Positions 18,883 to 28,813 are shown, counted from the stretch's first letter. The stretch is DNA of 64,000 nt from Chitinolyticbacter meiyuanensis (GCF_008033135.1 NZ_CP041335.1:779513-843512); one strand, 5' to 3'. A program made the numbers and translations. The notes: generated by a model from the sequence alone, not told the origin.

Positions 18883-20532
18883 CTAGGATTGTGCCGGCTG
18901 CTTGGCGTACTGATCGATGGCCGCCTGTGCATTGAACAGCAGGCGCTCGCGGCCGAGGCGCTCAGCCAGCGTGGTGTGGCGCACTGCATCGAGCACGCCG
19001 GGGTTGAGCCCCGCCAAGCAATAGACGATACCGAGCGCAGCGAGCTTGTCCTCTGCTTCGACCAGCATCTGCAGGGCCGAATACTCGACATCCTGCACGG
19101 CGCTTAGATCGAGGACCAGCACGCGTGGCTGGTGCGCCTCTACCTGTGCGCGCAACTGGTCGGCCAGGCTTTGCGCATTCAGGAAGAAGATGCGTCCTTC
19201 CGGGCGCAGCACCAGTACGTCGCCGAACGATTCGTCCTCGGGGTGCTCGTCCGAACGCGGTCGCAGGATGTCGGTGCCTGGCTTGCGCCCCAGCACCGAG
19301 AGGCGCGGATTGGCGCTCTGGCTGGCGAGCCCAAACAGGGACACGATGATGGCGATGACGATGCCCTGCAGCGTGCCAAACAGCAGTACGCCCAAGCAGG
19401 CGACCAGCGCCCAGCGGAATTCCATGCTGCGCACGCGGCGGATCGCCATGAATTCGCCCGGCTGGATCAGACCCACCGAATAGACGATGACGACGGCGGC
19501 GAGCGTGGCATTCGGCAGCTTGGCCAGCAGTGGTGCAAGCAACAGCATCACCGCCAGCGCGACCGCTGCGGTAACGAGGCTGGCGCGTTGCGACACCGCG
19601 CCGGCTGCGCGAACCACCGCCGTCTGCGAGGTGCCGCCGCCGGCCGGCATCGCGCCAAGCAGCGCGCCTGCGGCATTGGCTGCACCGGTGGCGGCCAGTT
19701 CGCGATTCGGGTTGACGTAGGGATCACCATCACGGGCGAAGGCACGTGCGGCGGCGATCGATTCGGTGAAGCTCATCAGTGCGATGCCGACCGCGCCGGG
19801 GATCAGCTGCCGTACCAAGTCCAGGTCGGGCAAGGTCAGTGCTGGCAGGCCTTGCGGAATGGGGCCGACCACTGAGACGCCGAGCGCGGGCAGGCCGAAC
19901 AGTGCAGTCGCAGCAATGCCTCCGGCCACGGCGACCAGCGGTGCTGGCGAGTGTGGCCACAGTTTTTCCATCAGCAGCAACAGCCCCAGCGTGGCGAGCG
20001 CCACGGCCAGCGTCAACAGTGAGGTCTGCGGCACGCTTTGCACCAGTGCCAGCAGGTCGTGGAAGAAATCCTGCTTGTGGATGTGCACGCCCAAGAGCTT
20101 GGGCAACTGGTCCAGCACGATCACGAGGCCGATGCCGGTCTTGAAGCCGGTGAGCACCGGCGTCGAGATGAAGTTGGCGATGAAGCCCAGCCGCAGCACG
20201 GACGCCAGCACCAGCACGATGCCCACCAGCAGGGTCAGCGTGGCGGCGGCGGCCAGCATGCGCTCGGGATTGCCATCGGGTACCACCATTGCCAGCTCGC
20301 TACCGACCAGGATGGCAAGCGTGGTGGTCGAGGTGACGCTGAGCACCCGCGACGAGCCGAGCAGCGCATACACCACCAGCGGGATCAGCGCGGTATAGAG
20401 CCCCGCGGCGACCGGTAGGCCGGCAACGGTGGCATAGGCCATGGCCTTGGGCAGCACCACGGTCGCGGCGATCAGGCCGGCAACCAGATCGAGCCGCAGG
20501 GCAGGGGCGGTGGTGTGTGGCGTGGCATTCAT
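18883..20532 (-). CDS. SulP family anion transporter with STAS domain
   Basis: A 549-aa SLC26/SulP inner-membrane carrier. It has about 12-14 hydrophobic segments with the family signature region AMAYATVAGLPVAAGLYTAL near residue 32, and a C-terminal cytoplasmic STAS domain (VLDLSAVQDVEYSALQML). Bacterial members carry sulfate, bicarbonate or C4-dicarboxylates; the substrate cannot be decided here, and no cysteine-synthesis or carbonic anhydrase gene is adjacent. pgk lies upstream on the same strand with a terminator between. Confidence 0.9.
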   Translation of the reverse strand: MNATPHTTAPALRLDLVAGLIAATVVLPKAMAYATVAGLPVAAGLYTALIPLVVYALLGSSRVLSVTSTTTLAILVGSELAMVVPDGNPERMLAAAATLTLLVGIVLVLASVLRLGFIANFISTPVLTGFKTGIGLVIVLDQLPKLLGVHIHKQDFFHDLLALVQSVPQTSLLTLAVALATLGLLLLMEKLWPHSPAPLVAVAGGIAATALFGLPALGVSVVGPIPQGLPALTLPDLDLVRQLIPGAVGIALMSFTESIAAARAFARDGDPYVNPNRELAATGAANAAGALLGAMPAGGGTSQTAVVRAAGAVSQRASLVTAAVALAVMLLLAPLLAKLPNATLAAVVIVYSVGLIQPGEFMAIRRVRSMEFRWALVACLGVLLFGTLQGIVIAIIVSLFGLASQSANPRLSVLGRKPGTDILRPRSDEHPEDESFGDVLVLRPEGRIFFLNAQSLADQLRAQVEAHQPRVLVLDLSAVQDVEYSALQMLVEAEDKLAALGIVYCLAGLNPGVLDAVRHTTLAERLGRERLLFNAQAAIDQYAKQPAQS

Positions 20533-20571
20533 CTGCGGGATTCCGATCGGGCAGTGCGTGGGGCGGCGAGC

Positions 20572-20602
20572 AAGAAAAAACCCCGCCGCGTAAGCGACGG
20601 GG
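20572..20602 (-). terminator. Rho-independent terminator of pgk
   Basis: On the minus strand a 9-bp GC-rich stem (one mismatch, 4-nt loop; plus-strand arms at 20581-20589 and 20594-20602) is followed by a U-rich run (complement of AAGAAAAAA at 20572-20580). It sits 30 bp after the pgk stop. Confidence 0.85.
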
Positions 20603-20632
20603 TCGGCACGTCAGGTGAGTATGACGTATGAC

Positions 20633-21865
20633 TTAACGCTCGGACAACGCCACCACGCCTGGCAGGGCCTTGCCTTCGAGGAATTCCAGTGAGGCGCCGC
20701 CACCGGTGGACACGTGGCTCACCTGCTCTTCCAGGCCAGCCTTCTCGATCGCGGCAACCGAATCGCCGCCACCGATCACGGTGATGGCACCGCTGGCGGT
20801 GACATCGGCCAGCGCGTGGGCGATGGCGAAGGTGCCGGCGGCCGAAGCGTCGATCTCGAACACGCCCATCGGGCCGTTCCACAGGATGGTCTTGGCGTTC
20901 TTGATGATTTCGGCGTAGCGCGCGCGGGTGGCGCTGCCGATGTCCACGCCTTCCTGGTCGGCCAGGATGGCGCTGGACGGCACTTCGACGAGGCCGTCGA
21001 GCGTACGGGCATCAAAATCGAGGTGCTTGGTGACCATGGTGTCGATGGGCAGCTCCAGCTTGTCGCCGGCTTTGGCCATCAGCTCGCTGGCCAGCTCGAC
21101 CTTGTCGTTCTCGCACAGCGACTTGCCGATCTCGAAGCCCTTGGCCTTGAGAAAGGTGAACGCCATGCCGCCGCCGATCAACAGCTTGTCGACCTTGGGC
21201 AGCAGCGCCTCGATCACGTCGATCTTACCGGAGATCTTGGAGCCGCCAATGATGGCCACCAGCGGGCGCACCGGGCTGTTCACCGCTTCGCCGAGGAAGT
21301 CGAGCTCCTTCTTCAGCAGGTAGCCCGACGCGCGCGGCAGGTTCACGCCGACCATGGACGAATGCGCGCGGTGTGCGGTGCCGAAAGCATCGTTGACGAA
21401 CACGTCGCCCAGCTTTGAGAGGCTGGCACGGAACGCTTCGACCTTGGCCGGATCGGCCTTCACGCTGTTGCCCTCGGCATCTTTGGCCTTGCCTTCTTCC
21501 TCGATATGGAAGCGTACGTTCTCCAGCAGCACCACCTGACCGCTACCGAGCTGGGCGCAGGCCGCTTCGACCTCGGCGCCGACACAGTCGCTCAGGAAGG
21601 TGACGGGCTTGCCCAGCAACGCTTCCAGACGCTGGGCGACTGGCGCCAGGCTGTACTTCTCGACGCGCGCGCCGTTCGGGCGGCCGAGGTGGCTCATCAG
21701 CACCACCGAGGCCCCCTGGGCCAGCGCGTACTGGATGGTGGGCAGAGCCGCGCGGATGCGCTTGTCGCTCTCGACCACGCCATTCTTCACCGGCACGTTG
21801 AAATCGACGCGGATCAGCACGCGCTTGCCCGCCAGTTGCAGGTCTTCGATGAACAGCTTGGTCAT
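20633..21865 (-). CDS. pgk: Phosphoglycerate kinase
   Basis: Glycolytic/gluconeogenic enzyme moving a phosphate between 1,3-bisphosphoglycerate and ADP. It has the N-terminal signature KRVLIRVDFNVP, substrate contacts SHLGRP and NDAFGTAHR, and the nucleotide-binding GGGMAFTFLKAKG and GGGDS...STGGGASLEFLEGK. At 410 aa it is slightly longer than the ~390-aa norm because of small insertions. A clear terminator follows. Confidence 0.97.
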   Translation of the reverse strand: MTKLFIEDLQLAGKRVLIRVDFNVPVKNGVVESDKRIRAALPTIQYALAQGASVVLMSHLGRPNGARVEKYSLAPVAQRLEALLGKPVTFLSDCVGAEVEAACAQLGSGQVVLLENVRFHIEEEGKAKDAEGNSVKADPAKVEAFRASLSKLGDVFVNDAFGTAHRAHSSMVGVNLPRASGYLLKKELDFLGEAVNSPVRPLVAIIGGSKISGKIDVIEALLPKVDKLLIGGGMAFTFLKAKGFEIGKSLCENDKVELASELMAKAGDKLELPIDTMVTKHLDFDARTLDGLVEVPSSAILADQEGVDIGSATRARYAEIIKNAKTILWNGPMGVFEIDASAAGTFAIAHALADVTASGAITVIGGGDSVAAIEKAGLEEQVSHVSTGGGASLEFLEGKALPGVVALSER

Positions 21866-21999
21866 GGTGGCTCCAGATCAGTCGGATGGGGAATGGCGCG
21901 ATTGTACCGCCTGAGCGTGGGCCGGCAGTAGCGCGAAATCAAACCGGGACGGCAGAATGGCGCGCCGTTTTCTTCCACTCCTTCCCGAGAGCGTGACCT

Positions 22000-23204
22000 G
22001 TGTTCCGAATTCTGCGCTGCATCGTGTTTGGCTTGATGGGCCTGTTGTTGCTGGCGCTGGCGGGGATCTGGCTTTGGCGGCAGTTCGACGAGCCCTTGAG
22101 CGCGGAGTCTCAAATCTGGCTGGAGCCGGATCGCCGAGCCGTCGCCGATACGGACAATGCCTATCTGGCAATGCTGGCGTTCGAGTCGACCGCGCAGCAG
22201 CCCTTGCAGCGTGCTGCGCAGGTGCAGGCAAGGCTTGATGAACTGAACCGTTTGTCTCGGCCAGTGAAGCAGTATGAATACGATGCTGTTCTGACTGATT
22301 TGCAGCTGCGGAAGGCCAGCGGCGAGTTCCCCAAGCTGTGCAAGCGGGATGCTCCATCGTGCCTGAATGATTTGCAGCAACATCGCGCCGAACTGCTGAG
22401 CTGCGTGATCGGCGCGCGCAGAGTCTTGCGCGCTATCAGGCAATGCTGGCCATGCCGCAATTCCTCAATCGCACCCCACTCTGCGTGGCCTCTTTGTTGC
22501 AGCATGCACCGGTGATGCAGGCGCACACCTTGTACGACAGTCTGATCGTCGAGGATGTGCTGGCTGGAAACGAGCGCGATGCCTTGGTCAAGTGGAGTAC
22601 TCAGCAGCAGTTCTGGTGGCGCATTGCTGAGCATGCCGGCGATCTTTTGACCTTGATGATTGCAAACGCGCATCTGGATCGAGGTGCGCGCCTGCTCAAC
22701 GAGCTGTTGGAGCGGCGGCCCGGATTTGCGGCATCGATCGGTGAGCGCGAGCGTGATGTGCTGGCAATGAGTGCACACGAGAACCATTGGCTCCTGCAAG
22801 CTGCGCACGGCGAGTTTCGGTTCTTCGCGCATATCATCCAGCGTGCGACGCCGATCAACGCGTTGCGGGAGCATTGTTGGCGTTCATTACCGGAGGCGCT
22901 GATCACCGCCATCTGGCTGCGGCCCCACCACACGATCAATCGGTATCAGCGGCAGCTGGCCGGCGAGATGGCGCGCCTGGGGCTCGCCCCCGCTGTCAGC
23001 AATGAGCTGGAGCAATACACGTGTGGCGGCCCGATCCGGTGGTGGGCAGCGGACTGGGTGGGTGAGCAGATGGCTTGCGCGGGCACGACGGACTGGTCGC
23101 GCTATCTGCAGAGGGTGGAACAACTGCGCAAGCACAGCCAGTCCGTGCTCGATCGCCTAGATCGCGTGAACGGCGCCGGAGCTGAGCATCATGCCGTGCG
23201 ATAA
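22000..23204 (+). pseudogene. Membrane-anchored protein of unknown function, interrupted by a frameshift
   Basis: Two consecutive reading frames look like one gene of about 400 codons. The first (GTG at 22000) begins with a single TM anchor (FGLMGLLLLALAG) and continues through helical sequence to ...HRAELL around 22400. The second carries on in the -1 frame with ...QSLARYQAML, which fits the preceding helix much better than the Cys/Pro-rich tail left in the first frame (to 22515), and ends at 23204. The break lies beside the alternating run at 22411-22419. The family is not recognised. This could be a real null allele or a one-base sequencing loss. Confidence 0.6.
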
Positions 23205-23233
23205 TTGCGGTTCAACCGTTTGCAGGCACTCTT

Positions 23234-24247
23234 TTGCATACTGATACCATTTCCTTCCTGCCCGCCGACAATACCCGGCTGGCCAATCTCTGCGGCGTGC
23301 TCGATGAGAACCTCAAGCAGATCGAGAACGCGCTCGATGTGAACATCGCCCGGCGCGATGCGCATTTCCGGGTGTCCGGCAAGGCGCAGCAGGTACGCTT
23401 TGCGCTCGATGCGCTCGAATACTTCTACAACGAATCGCATGAGGCGCTGGAGCTCGACGACATCCAGCTGGGCCTGATCGAGATCACCCGTGGCCCAAGC
23501 GAGGAAGCGGCAGATGCAGATGGACCGCAGCTGCGCACCCGGCGCAGCGATCTGCGAGGCCGCACGCCGCGGCAGACGCAGTACATCAAGGCGATCCAAG
23601 AGCACGACATCACCTTCGGCATCGGGCCGGCCGGTACCGGCAAGACCTATCTCGCGGTGGCGTGCGCGGTCGATGCGCTGGAGCGCGATGTGGTGAAACG
23701 GCTGGTGCTGGTGCGCCCGGCAGTCGAGGCCGGCGAGAAGCTGGGCTTTCTGCCGGGTGACCTGGTGCAGAAGGTCGATCCTTATCTGCGGCCGCTCTAC
23801 GACGCGCTGTACGACCTGATGGGCTTTGACAAGGTCACCCGCTGCTTCGAGAAGGGCATCATCGAGATCGCACCACTGGCCTTCATGCGCGGCCGCACGC
23901 TGAACCACAGCTTTGTCATCCTCGACGAATCGCAGAATTCCACGCCCGAGCAGATGAAGATGTTCCTCACCCGCATCGGCTTTGGCTCCAAGGCGGTGAT
24001 CACCGGCGATCCGACGCAGATTGACCTGCCGAAGAACCAGAAATCCGGCTTGGTGGATGCGCAGGAGGTGTTGAAGGACGTGCGTGGCATCGCGCTGCAT
24101 CACTTCACCAGCGAGGATGTGGTCCGCCATCCACTGGTGCAGAAGATCGTCGATGCCTACGAGAAGAAGCACAAGGAGCGTGAGCTCGAGGCAGCGCAGA
24201 AGAAGGCGGAGCGCGAGGCGGCCCGCCAGGACGGAGCGCGGGAATGA
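23234..24247 (+). CDS. ybeZ: PhoH-like ATPase (YbeZ)
   Basis: A 337-aa cytoplasmic P-loop ATPase. An N-terminal KH-like region (~1-95) precedes the PhoH domain with Walker [12 protein letters not shown], a conserved [16 protein letters not shown] segment and Walker B VILDESQN. In many bacteria it acts with YbeY in RNA/ribosome maintenance, and ybeY is indeed two genes downstream. The only in-frame start near the homologous region is TTG at 23234, preceded by AGGCA. It overlaps the next gene by 4 bp (ATGA). Confidence 0.92.
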   Translation: MHTDTISFLPADNTRLANLCGVLDENLKQIENALDVNIARRDAHFRVSGKAQQVRFALDALEYFYNESHEALELDDIQLGLIEITRGPSEEAADADGPQLRTRRSDLRGRTPRQTQYIKAIQEHDITFGIGPAGTGKTYLAVACAVDALERDVVKRLVLVRPAVEAGEKLGFLPGDLVQKVDPYLRPLYDALYDLMGFDKVTRCFEKGIIEIAPLAFMRGRTLNHSFVILDESQNSTPEQMKMFLTRIGFGSKAVITGDPTQIDLPKNQKSGLVDAQEVLKDVRGIALHHFTSEDVVRHPLVQKIVDAYEKKHKERELEAAQKKAEREAARQDGARE

Positions 24248-25104
24248 GCTGTAATGGGGCCGGTGGCTATCGTGCCGGCCTGCTGCTTGCCCTGCTTTGC
24301 CTAGGGCAGGCATCGCCAGCCATTGCCGAGCAGTCCTACCCGGGCGAAACCCGTGTGGTGCCGAAAGCGCTGGCGCTGGATGCCGATATTGATGGCTTCG
24401 AGGACGGTGAGTCGCGCCAGTTGGCGGCGGCCGGCTGCCGCAAGATCCGCCTCGATGGCTACCCGACCCCACCCTGCCTGTATGCCTACACCAGCGGGCA
24501 GGCGCTGCACCTGTGGTTCAATCCCAGCCAACCCAATGAGCGCAAACTGGCGATCAGTTCCTGGTACCACAGCAATCGGCTCGGGCCGCTTGCGCTATTC
24601 AGCGGCCGGGCACCGCTGCTGAGCCTGACCACGACCGGTGTGCGCGGTACCGGCGTGCACCAGCGCCTGTGGCTGCTGTTAGGCGCGGAAGCGGCGCGGT
24701 GCCGGCCGCTGCTGCTGGAAACGCTTTCCGCCCACCAGTGGGTGATCGGCGATGCCGATTACCGCTTGACCGTGATGCCGACGCTACAGGCTGGCCGTTT
24801 GCCGCGCATCGTCATCGACTATGAACTGCGTCGCGTCCCCAACGACGACGGCGAAAGTCGCGTCACGCATCGCTGGCGCGATACGCTGCGCTGGCAGGCA
24901 ACAACGCAGCGCTTCGAGCTGTTGACACGCAGCGGCCAGCCGTTTGCGCCAGCGGTTGCCGAGATCGATGTGACCCGCGCGCGCCTGAGCCGGCTCGACT
25001 GCGGCGACTTCGATACCGGTGGCAAGGCGTGGCAGATGTTGCCCATCATGAGCGTGCTCGATGGGGTATCCAAAGACCTTTCCGCTTCACCGCAATCCGA
25101 TTGA
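24244..25104 (+). CDS. Exported protein of unknown function in the ybeZ-ybeY operon
   Basis: A 286-aa protein with a signal peptide (hydrophobic LLLALLCLGQA, cleavage near PAIA, residue ~28). The mature part is about 255 residues with no further membrane helix. Cys pairs such as AAGCRK/PPCLYAY suggest disulfides, and basic beta-rich repeats (RLTVMP, RIVIDYELRRV) follow. The ATGA overlap with ybeZ and 9 bp to ybeY mean it is translated with RNA-processing genes, an odd place for a periplasmic protein. I do not recognise the family. Confidence 0.72.
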   Translation: MSCNGAGGYRAGLLLALLCLGQASPAIAEQSYPGETRVVPKALALDADIDGFEDGESRQLAAAGCRKIRLDGYPTPPCLYAYTSGQALHLWFNPSQPNERKLAISSWYHSNRLGPLALFSGRAPLLSLTTTGVRGTGVHQRLWLLLGAEAARCRPLLLETLSAHQWVIGDADYRLTVMPTLQAGRLPRIVIDYELRRVPNDDGESRVTHRWRDTLRWQATTQRFELLTRSGQPFAPAVAEIDVTRARLSRLDCGDFDTGGKAWQMLPIMSVLDGVSKDLSASPQSD

Positions 25105-25113
25105 ATCCGCACC

Positions 25114-25587
25114 ATGAGCCGACGCCTGACACTGAGCCCGCAAATCGCCAGCACCGCTGCCATCCTGCCCGGCAGGGCCGAGCTGAATGCCTGGGCCGAA
25201 GCAGCCCTGCAACCTAGTGTGAAGCTTGCGGAGATCACCGTGCGCTTCGTCGATGCCGAGGAAGGCCAGCAACTGAATCGCGACTATCGCGGCCGCGATT
25301 ACGCGACCAATGTGCTGACCTTCACGTTCGACGAGGGCATGCCTGATATCCCCGGCCTGCCGCTGATGGGCGATCTGGTGCTATGCGCGCCGGTCGTCGA
25401 GCGCGAGGCGGCAGAGCAGGGCAAGCTGCTGCTCGCTCACTATTGCCATATGGTGGTGCATGGCGTGTTGCACCTGCAGGGTTACGACCATCTGGAAGAT
25501 GCCGAGGCGGAGGAAATGGAGGCGCTGGAAACGCAAATCGTCACCACCCTCGGTTATGATGACCCGTATCGAGACGACAGGGCCTGA
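25114..25587 (+). CDS. ybeY: Endoribonuclease YbeY (rRNA maturation factor)
   Basis: A single-strand-specific metallo-endoribonuclease needed for 16S rRNA 3' maturation and ribosome quality control. The zinc motif [11 protein letters not shown] (three His) is intact near residue 118, with the upstream [13 protein letters not shown] motif. 157 aa is normal. Gene order ybeZ-(unknown)-ybeY-corC-lnt matches the ybeZ-ybeY-ybeX-lnt cluster of E. coli apart from the inserted gene. Confidence 0.95.
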   Translation: MSRRLTLSPQIASTAAILPGRAELNAWAEAALQPSVKLAEITVRFVDAEEGQQLNRDYRGRDYATNVLTFTFDEGMPDIPGLPLMGDLVLCAPVVEREAAEQGKLLLAHYCHMVVHGVLHLQGYDHLEDAEAEEMEALETQIVTTLGYDDPYRDDRA

Positions 25588-25599
25588 CCCCGCTACCCG

Positions 25600-26442
25600 A
25601 TGGACGACAGCCCATCCCAGAAGAACTGGCTGGAACGCCTGACTCATTTCCTGCTGCGCGAGCCCGAAAACCGTGGCGAGCTGGTGGATATCCTGCATTC
25701 GGCCTTTGAGCGCCATCTGCTCGACGCCGATGCGCTGGCCATGATCGAAGGCGTGCTCAACGTCGGTGACCTGCAGGTGCGCGACGTGATGGTGTCGCGC
25801 TCGCGCATGGACGTGATCGATCTCACCACGCCGCACGCCCACCTGATCGCCCATGCCATCGATACCGCGCATTCACGCTTTCCGGTGGTCGACGGCAGCC
25901 TCGACGAGGTGATCGGCATCCTGCTGGCCAAGGACCTGCTGCGCTATGCGAGCGGCCGGCAGATGCTGGATCTGCGCACGATGCTGCGCCCGGCGGTGTT
26001 CGTGCCGGAAACGCAGCGGCTCAACGTGCTGCTCAAGGCCTTCCGCGACCAGCGCAACCACATGGCCATCGTCGTCGACGAGCACGGCAGCGTGGCGGGG
26101 CTTGTCACCATCGAGGACGTGATCGAGCAGATCGTCGGCGATATCGCCGATGAACATGACGTGACCGAGCAATTGATCGTGCCGGCCGGTGCCACGCGTT
26201 GGCGGGTGCAGGGCGCCACCGAGTTGGATGCGCTCAACCTGGCGCTGGGCAGCGAGTTGCCGCGCGGCGACTACCGCACGGTGGCCGGCCTGGTGATCGA
26301 CCATTGCGGCCACGTGCCGCTGCGGGGAGAAAGCGTGGTCATTGATGGCTGGCGGCTGCGGGTGATCCGCGCCGACCGGCAACGCGTGCATGCCTTGCTG
26401 GTCGAACGCCTGCCGCAGCCGGTGGTGCCGGAGGAAGCATGA
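25600..26442 (+). CDS. ybeX: CBS-pair protein of the CorC/YbeX family
   Basis: A 280-aa cytoplasmic protein with two CBS motifs (VRDVMVSRSRMDVID; VVDEHGSVAGLVTIEDVIEQIVGDI) and a C-terminal CorC_HlyC domain (GATRWRVQGATELDALN). The family is tied to Mg2+/Co2+ efflux and, for YbeX, to ribosome metabolism. It lacks the N-terminal DUF21 membrane domain, as YbeX does. The stop overlaps the lnt start by 4 bp. Confidence 0.92.
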   Translation: MDDSPSQKNWLERLTHFLLREPENRGELVDILHSAFERHLLDADALAMIEGVLNVGDLQVRDVMVSRSRMDVIDLTTPHAHLIAHAIDTAHSRFPVVDGSLDEVIGILLAKDLLRYASGRQMLDLRTMLRPAVFVPETQRLNVLLKAFRDQRNHMAIVVDEHGSVAGLVTIEDVIEQIVGDIADEHDVTEQLIVPAGATRWRVQGATELDALNLALGSELPRGDYRTVAGLVIDHCGHVPLRGESVVIDGWRLRVIRADRQRVHALLVERLPQPVVPEEA

Positions 26443-27938
26443 GGCGCACGTTGCCGGGCTGGGCTCGCCATGTCGTGCTGGCCGCCTGCGGGGCGGCCAG
26501 CGTGCTTTCGTTTGCGCCACTGTATTGGGCGCCGCTGATGTGGCTGTCGCTGCTGGCGCTGTTCCTGGCGCTGGCACAGGCCCAAGGTGCGCGCTCGGCC
26601 GCATTGCGTGGCTTGGTCTGGGGCATTGGCTATTTTGCGGCCAACGTGCACTGGATCTTCATCAGTCTGCACACCTTCGGTGGCATGCCGGCCTGGATGG
26701 CGGCGGGATGCACGCTGCTGTTCGCGCTCTATCTCGCACTGTTCCCGGCGCTGACCGGCTGGCTGGCGTGGCGGCTGCCTTGCCCGGCAGTGCTGCGCTT
26801 GCCGCTGCTGATCCCCACGTTGTTCGTCGCCACCGAATACCTGCGCGGCTGGTTGTTCACCGGTTTCCCCTGGGCCAGTGTCGGCACCTCGCAATTGCCC
26901 ATCACCCCACTGGCGGGGTACGCGCCGCTGGTCGGTGCCTATGGCGTAGGTCTGATTCTGGCGCTGTGCATCGGCCTGCTGGCTCAGGGTTGGCGCGTGC
27001 CGCGGCGTTGGGCCGTGGTCGCGGCGGTCTGGTTGGTTGGCCTGGGCTTGCTGCAGGTGGAGTGGACGCGGCCACTGGGCAAGCCGGTCACGGTGTCACT
27101 GGCACAGGGCAATATCCGGCAGGATCTGAAGTGGGATGCCGCGCATTTCGTCGATAACCTGCGCACCTATCTGTGGCTCACGCGAGAAGCGCGTGGCGAG
27201 ATTGTGGTGCTGCCGGAAACCGCGATCCCGGCCTTCCTCACCGATGTGCCGGCCTGGTATCTCGCTGAACTGCGTCAGGCGGTGGGCAAGCGTCATCTGG
27301 TCAGCGGCGTGCCCATCCTCGGCCCCAAACCGATGGAGTACTACAACAGCGTGCTGGCCCTGAGCGCGATGAAGCAGCCGGCCTACAGCAAGCACCACCT
27401 GGTGCCGTTTGGCGAATTCGTGCCGGTGCCGGCGCTGTTCGGCTGGATGTACGACTTCCTCAACATGCCGTTGTCCGGCTTCACGCCGGGTTCGGCCCGG
27501 CAACCGCCGTTCGTATTGGGGCCAACCCGGCTGGCTGCCAACATCTGCTACGAGGACGTATTCGGCCGCGAGATCATCCGCGCCTTGCCGCAGGCGACCA
27601 TGCTGGCCAACTTCAGCAACCTTGCCTGGTTCGACGGCTCGTGGGCTGCAGATCAGCATGGTCAGATGAGTCAGGCCCGGGCGTTGGAGACGGGGCGCTA
27701 CATGCTGCGTGCCACCAACACCGGGCTTACCGCCATCATCGACCAGAAGGGCCGCATTGTTGCGCGGCTGGCGCCGATGAAAAAGGGCCTGCTCGAAGGG
27801 CAGGCCCGCAACTTCATCGGCATGACGCCGTATGCCCGCCTAGGTGACTGGGCTTTCCTGTTGGCCTGCGGCCTGTTGCTGCTTGGCCTTGGTTGGCGCC
27901 AGCACCAAGCGCGTACCCGCGAAACGGTCGTGCAGTAG
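26439..27938 (+). CDS. lnt: Apolipoprotein N-acyltransferase
   Basis: Adds the third acyl chain to the N-terminal Cys of lipoproteins at the inner membrane. About six to seven N-terminal TM helices, a periplasmic nitrilase domain and a final TM helix are visible. The Glu-Lys-Cys triad is intact: Glu260 (LPETAIP), Lys318 (KHHLVPFGE), Cys370 (NICYEDVF). The length of 499 aa is typical. The last 99 bp overlap the 3' end of the convergent RDD gene. Confidence 0.96.
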   Translation: MRRTLPGWARHVVLAACGAASVLSFAPLYWAPLMWLSLLALFLALAQAQGARSAALRGLVWGIGYFAANVHWIFISLHTFGGMPAWMAAGCTLLFALYLALFPALTGWLAWRLPCPAVLRLPLLIPTLFVATEYLRGWLFTGFPWASVGTSQLPITPLAGYAPLVGAYGVGLILALCIGLLAQGWRVPRRWAVVAAVWLVGLGLLQVEWTRPLGKPVTVSLAQGNIRQDLKWDAAHFVDNLRTYLWLTREARGEIVVLPETAIPAFLTDVPAWYLAELRQAVGKRHLVSGVPILGPKPMEYYNSVLALSAMKQPAYSKHHLVPFGEFVPVPALFGWMYDFLNMPLSGFTPGSARQPPFVLGPTRLAANICYEDVFGREIIRALPQATMLANFSNLAWFDGSWAADQHGQMSQARALETGRYMLRATNTGLTAIIDQKGRIVARLAPMKKGLLEGQARNFIGMTPYARLGDWAFLLACGLLLLGLGWRQHQARTRETVVQ

Positions 27939-28415
27939 CAGTCGCTCGCGGTCGACGATGGCCCAGAAGAACGGTGCAATGAACCAGGCCAGCGCCAGCC
28001 AGGCGTAGGGAATCCACTGTGGATCGCGCCGCGCCAGCATCCAGAGCGGCAGCAGCGGCAGGTAGCAGAGGGTGGCGAGACCGAACCGACCCAGCATCTG
28101 CGATAACCGGGGCGTGTGGCCTTGCGCGTCGACCAGGCGTAGTCGCCAGGTCTTCATTGCCAGCGTTTGGCCACTGCGCAGCCAGCACCAGGCGAAGTAG
28201 CCGAAACTGGCGGTGATGAACCAGGCGAAATTGAGGGCGTGGGCCAGTGGCGTATCGATGGAGCCATCGACCTTGCTGCCCAGCACCAGTTGCACCAGCG
28301 CCTGCGCTGCAACGGGCGGAATCGCCAGCAGCAGCAGCACCGGAATCAGCAGCAGTAGCTCGTACCACCACGCGAAAAACCGACGCCACCAGCCGGCGGG
28401 TTGCAATGCCGTCAT
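27840..28415 (-). CDS. RDD family membrane protein
   Basis: A 191-aa inner-membrane protein with the RDD signature start (GWWRRFFAWWYELLLL), three to four hydrophobic segments and the second motif LLHDRFAGTRLVL. The RDD function is poorly known (transport or ion homeostasis suggested for some). Its ATG shares one base with the stop of the DUF3106 gene (TAATG), so it is the last gene of the sigma-factor operon. Its final ~33 codons run antisense inside lnt. Confidence 0.87.
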   Translation of the reverse strand: MTALQPAGWWRRFFAWWYELLLLIPVLLLLAIPPVAAQALVQLVLGSKVDGSIDTPLAHALNFAWFITASFGYFAWCWLRSGQTLAMKTWRLRLVDAQGHTPRLSQMLGRFGLATLCYLPLLPLWMLARRDPQWIPYAWLALAWFIAPFFWAIVDRERLLLHDRFAGTRLVLAPTKAKQQQAAGQQESPVT

Positions 28416-28813
28416 TACCTGTCCTTGTCGCGTGGGCCGCCGCCGTGCCGTCCACGCGGTGGGCCATCATCGTGCTCGCGCCGATAGCGCTCGATCGCAT
28501 CGCGTCGCTGATCCGGCGGCATTTCCTTGAAGCGTTGGTAGTTCTCGCGTGCCCGGGCGCGCTCGGAGGGCGACAGCGTCGCCCAGCGCCCGATGCGCTC
28601 GCGCACTCGTGCCTGCTTCTCCGGCGGTAGCTGCGGATAGCGCTCGGCGAGGTGCGACAGCCGTTGCTGTTCCTCGGCATCGAGCGAGCCCCACTGCGAG
28701 GCCAGCGGCGCCAGCACTGCGCGCGCGCCGGGGCTCAGGCTACCCCATTCCTGGGCGCAGGCGAAAGCCGGCAGTGCCAGCAGCAGGGCGATCAGTTGGT
28801 GGCGGCAGTCCAT
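28415..28813 (-). CDS. DUF3106 domain exported protein
   Basis: A 132-aa protein: signal peptide (IALLLALPAFACAQ, cleavage ~residue 20), then repeated helical units of DUF3106 type (WGSLSPGARAVLAPL, WGSLDAEEQQRL, WATLSPSERARAREN) and a charged Gly/Arg/Asp-rich tail. DUF3106 proteins are predicted periplasmic and of unknown role, usually encoded beside ECF sigma factors in betaproteobacteria. The ATG at 28813 is inside the end of the DUF3619 gene (22-bp overlap). Confidence 0.83.
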   Translation of the reverse strand: MDCRHQLIALLLALPAFACAQEWGSLSPGARAVLAPLASQWGSLDAEEQQRLSHLAERYPQLPPEKQARVRERIGRWATLSPSERARARENYQRFKEMPPDQRRDAIERYRREHDDGPPRGRHGGGPRDKDR

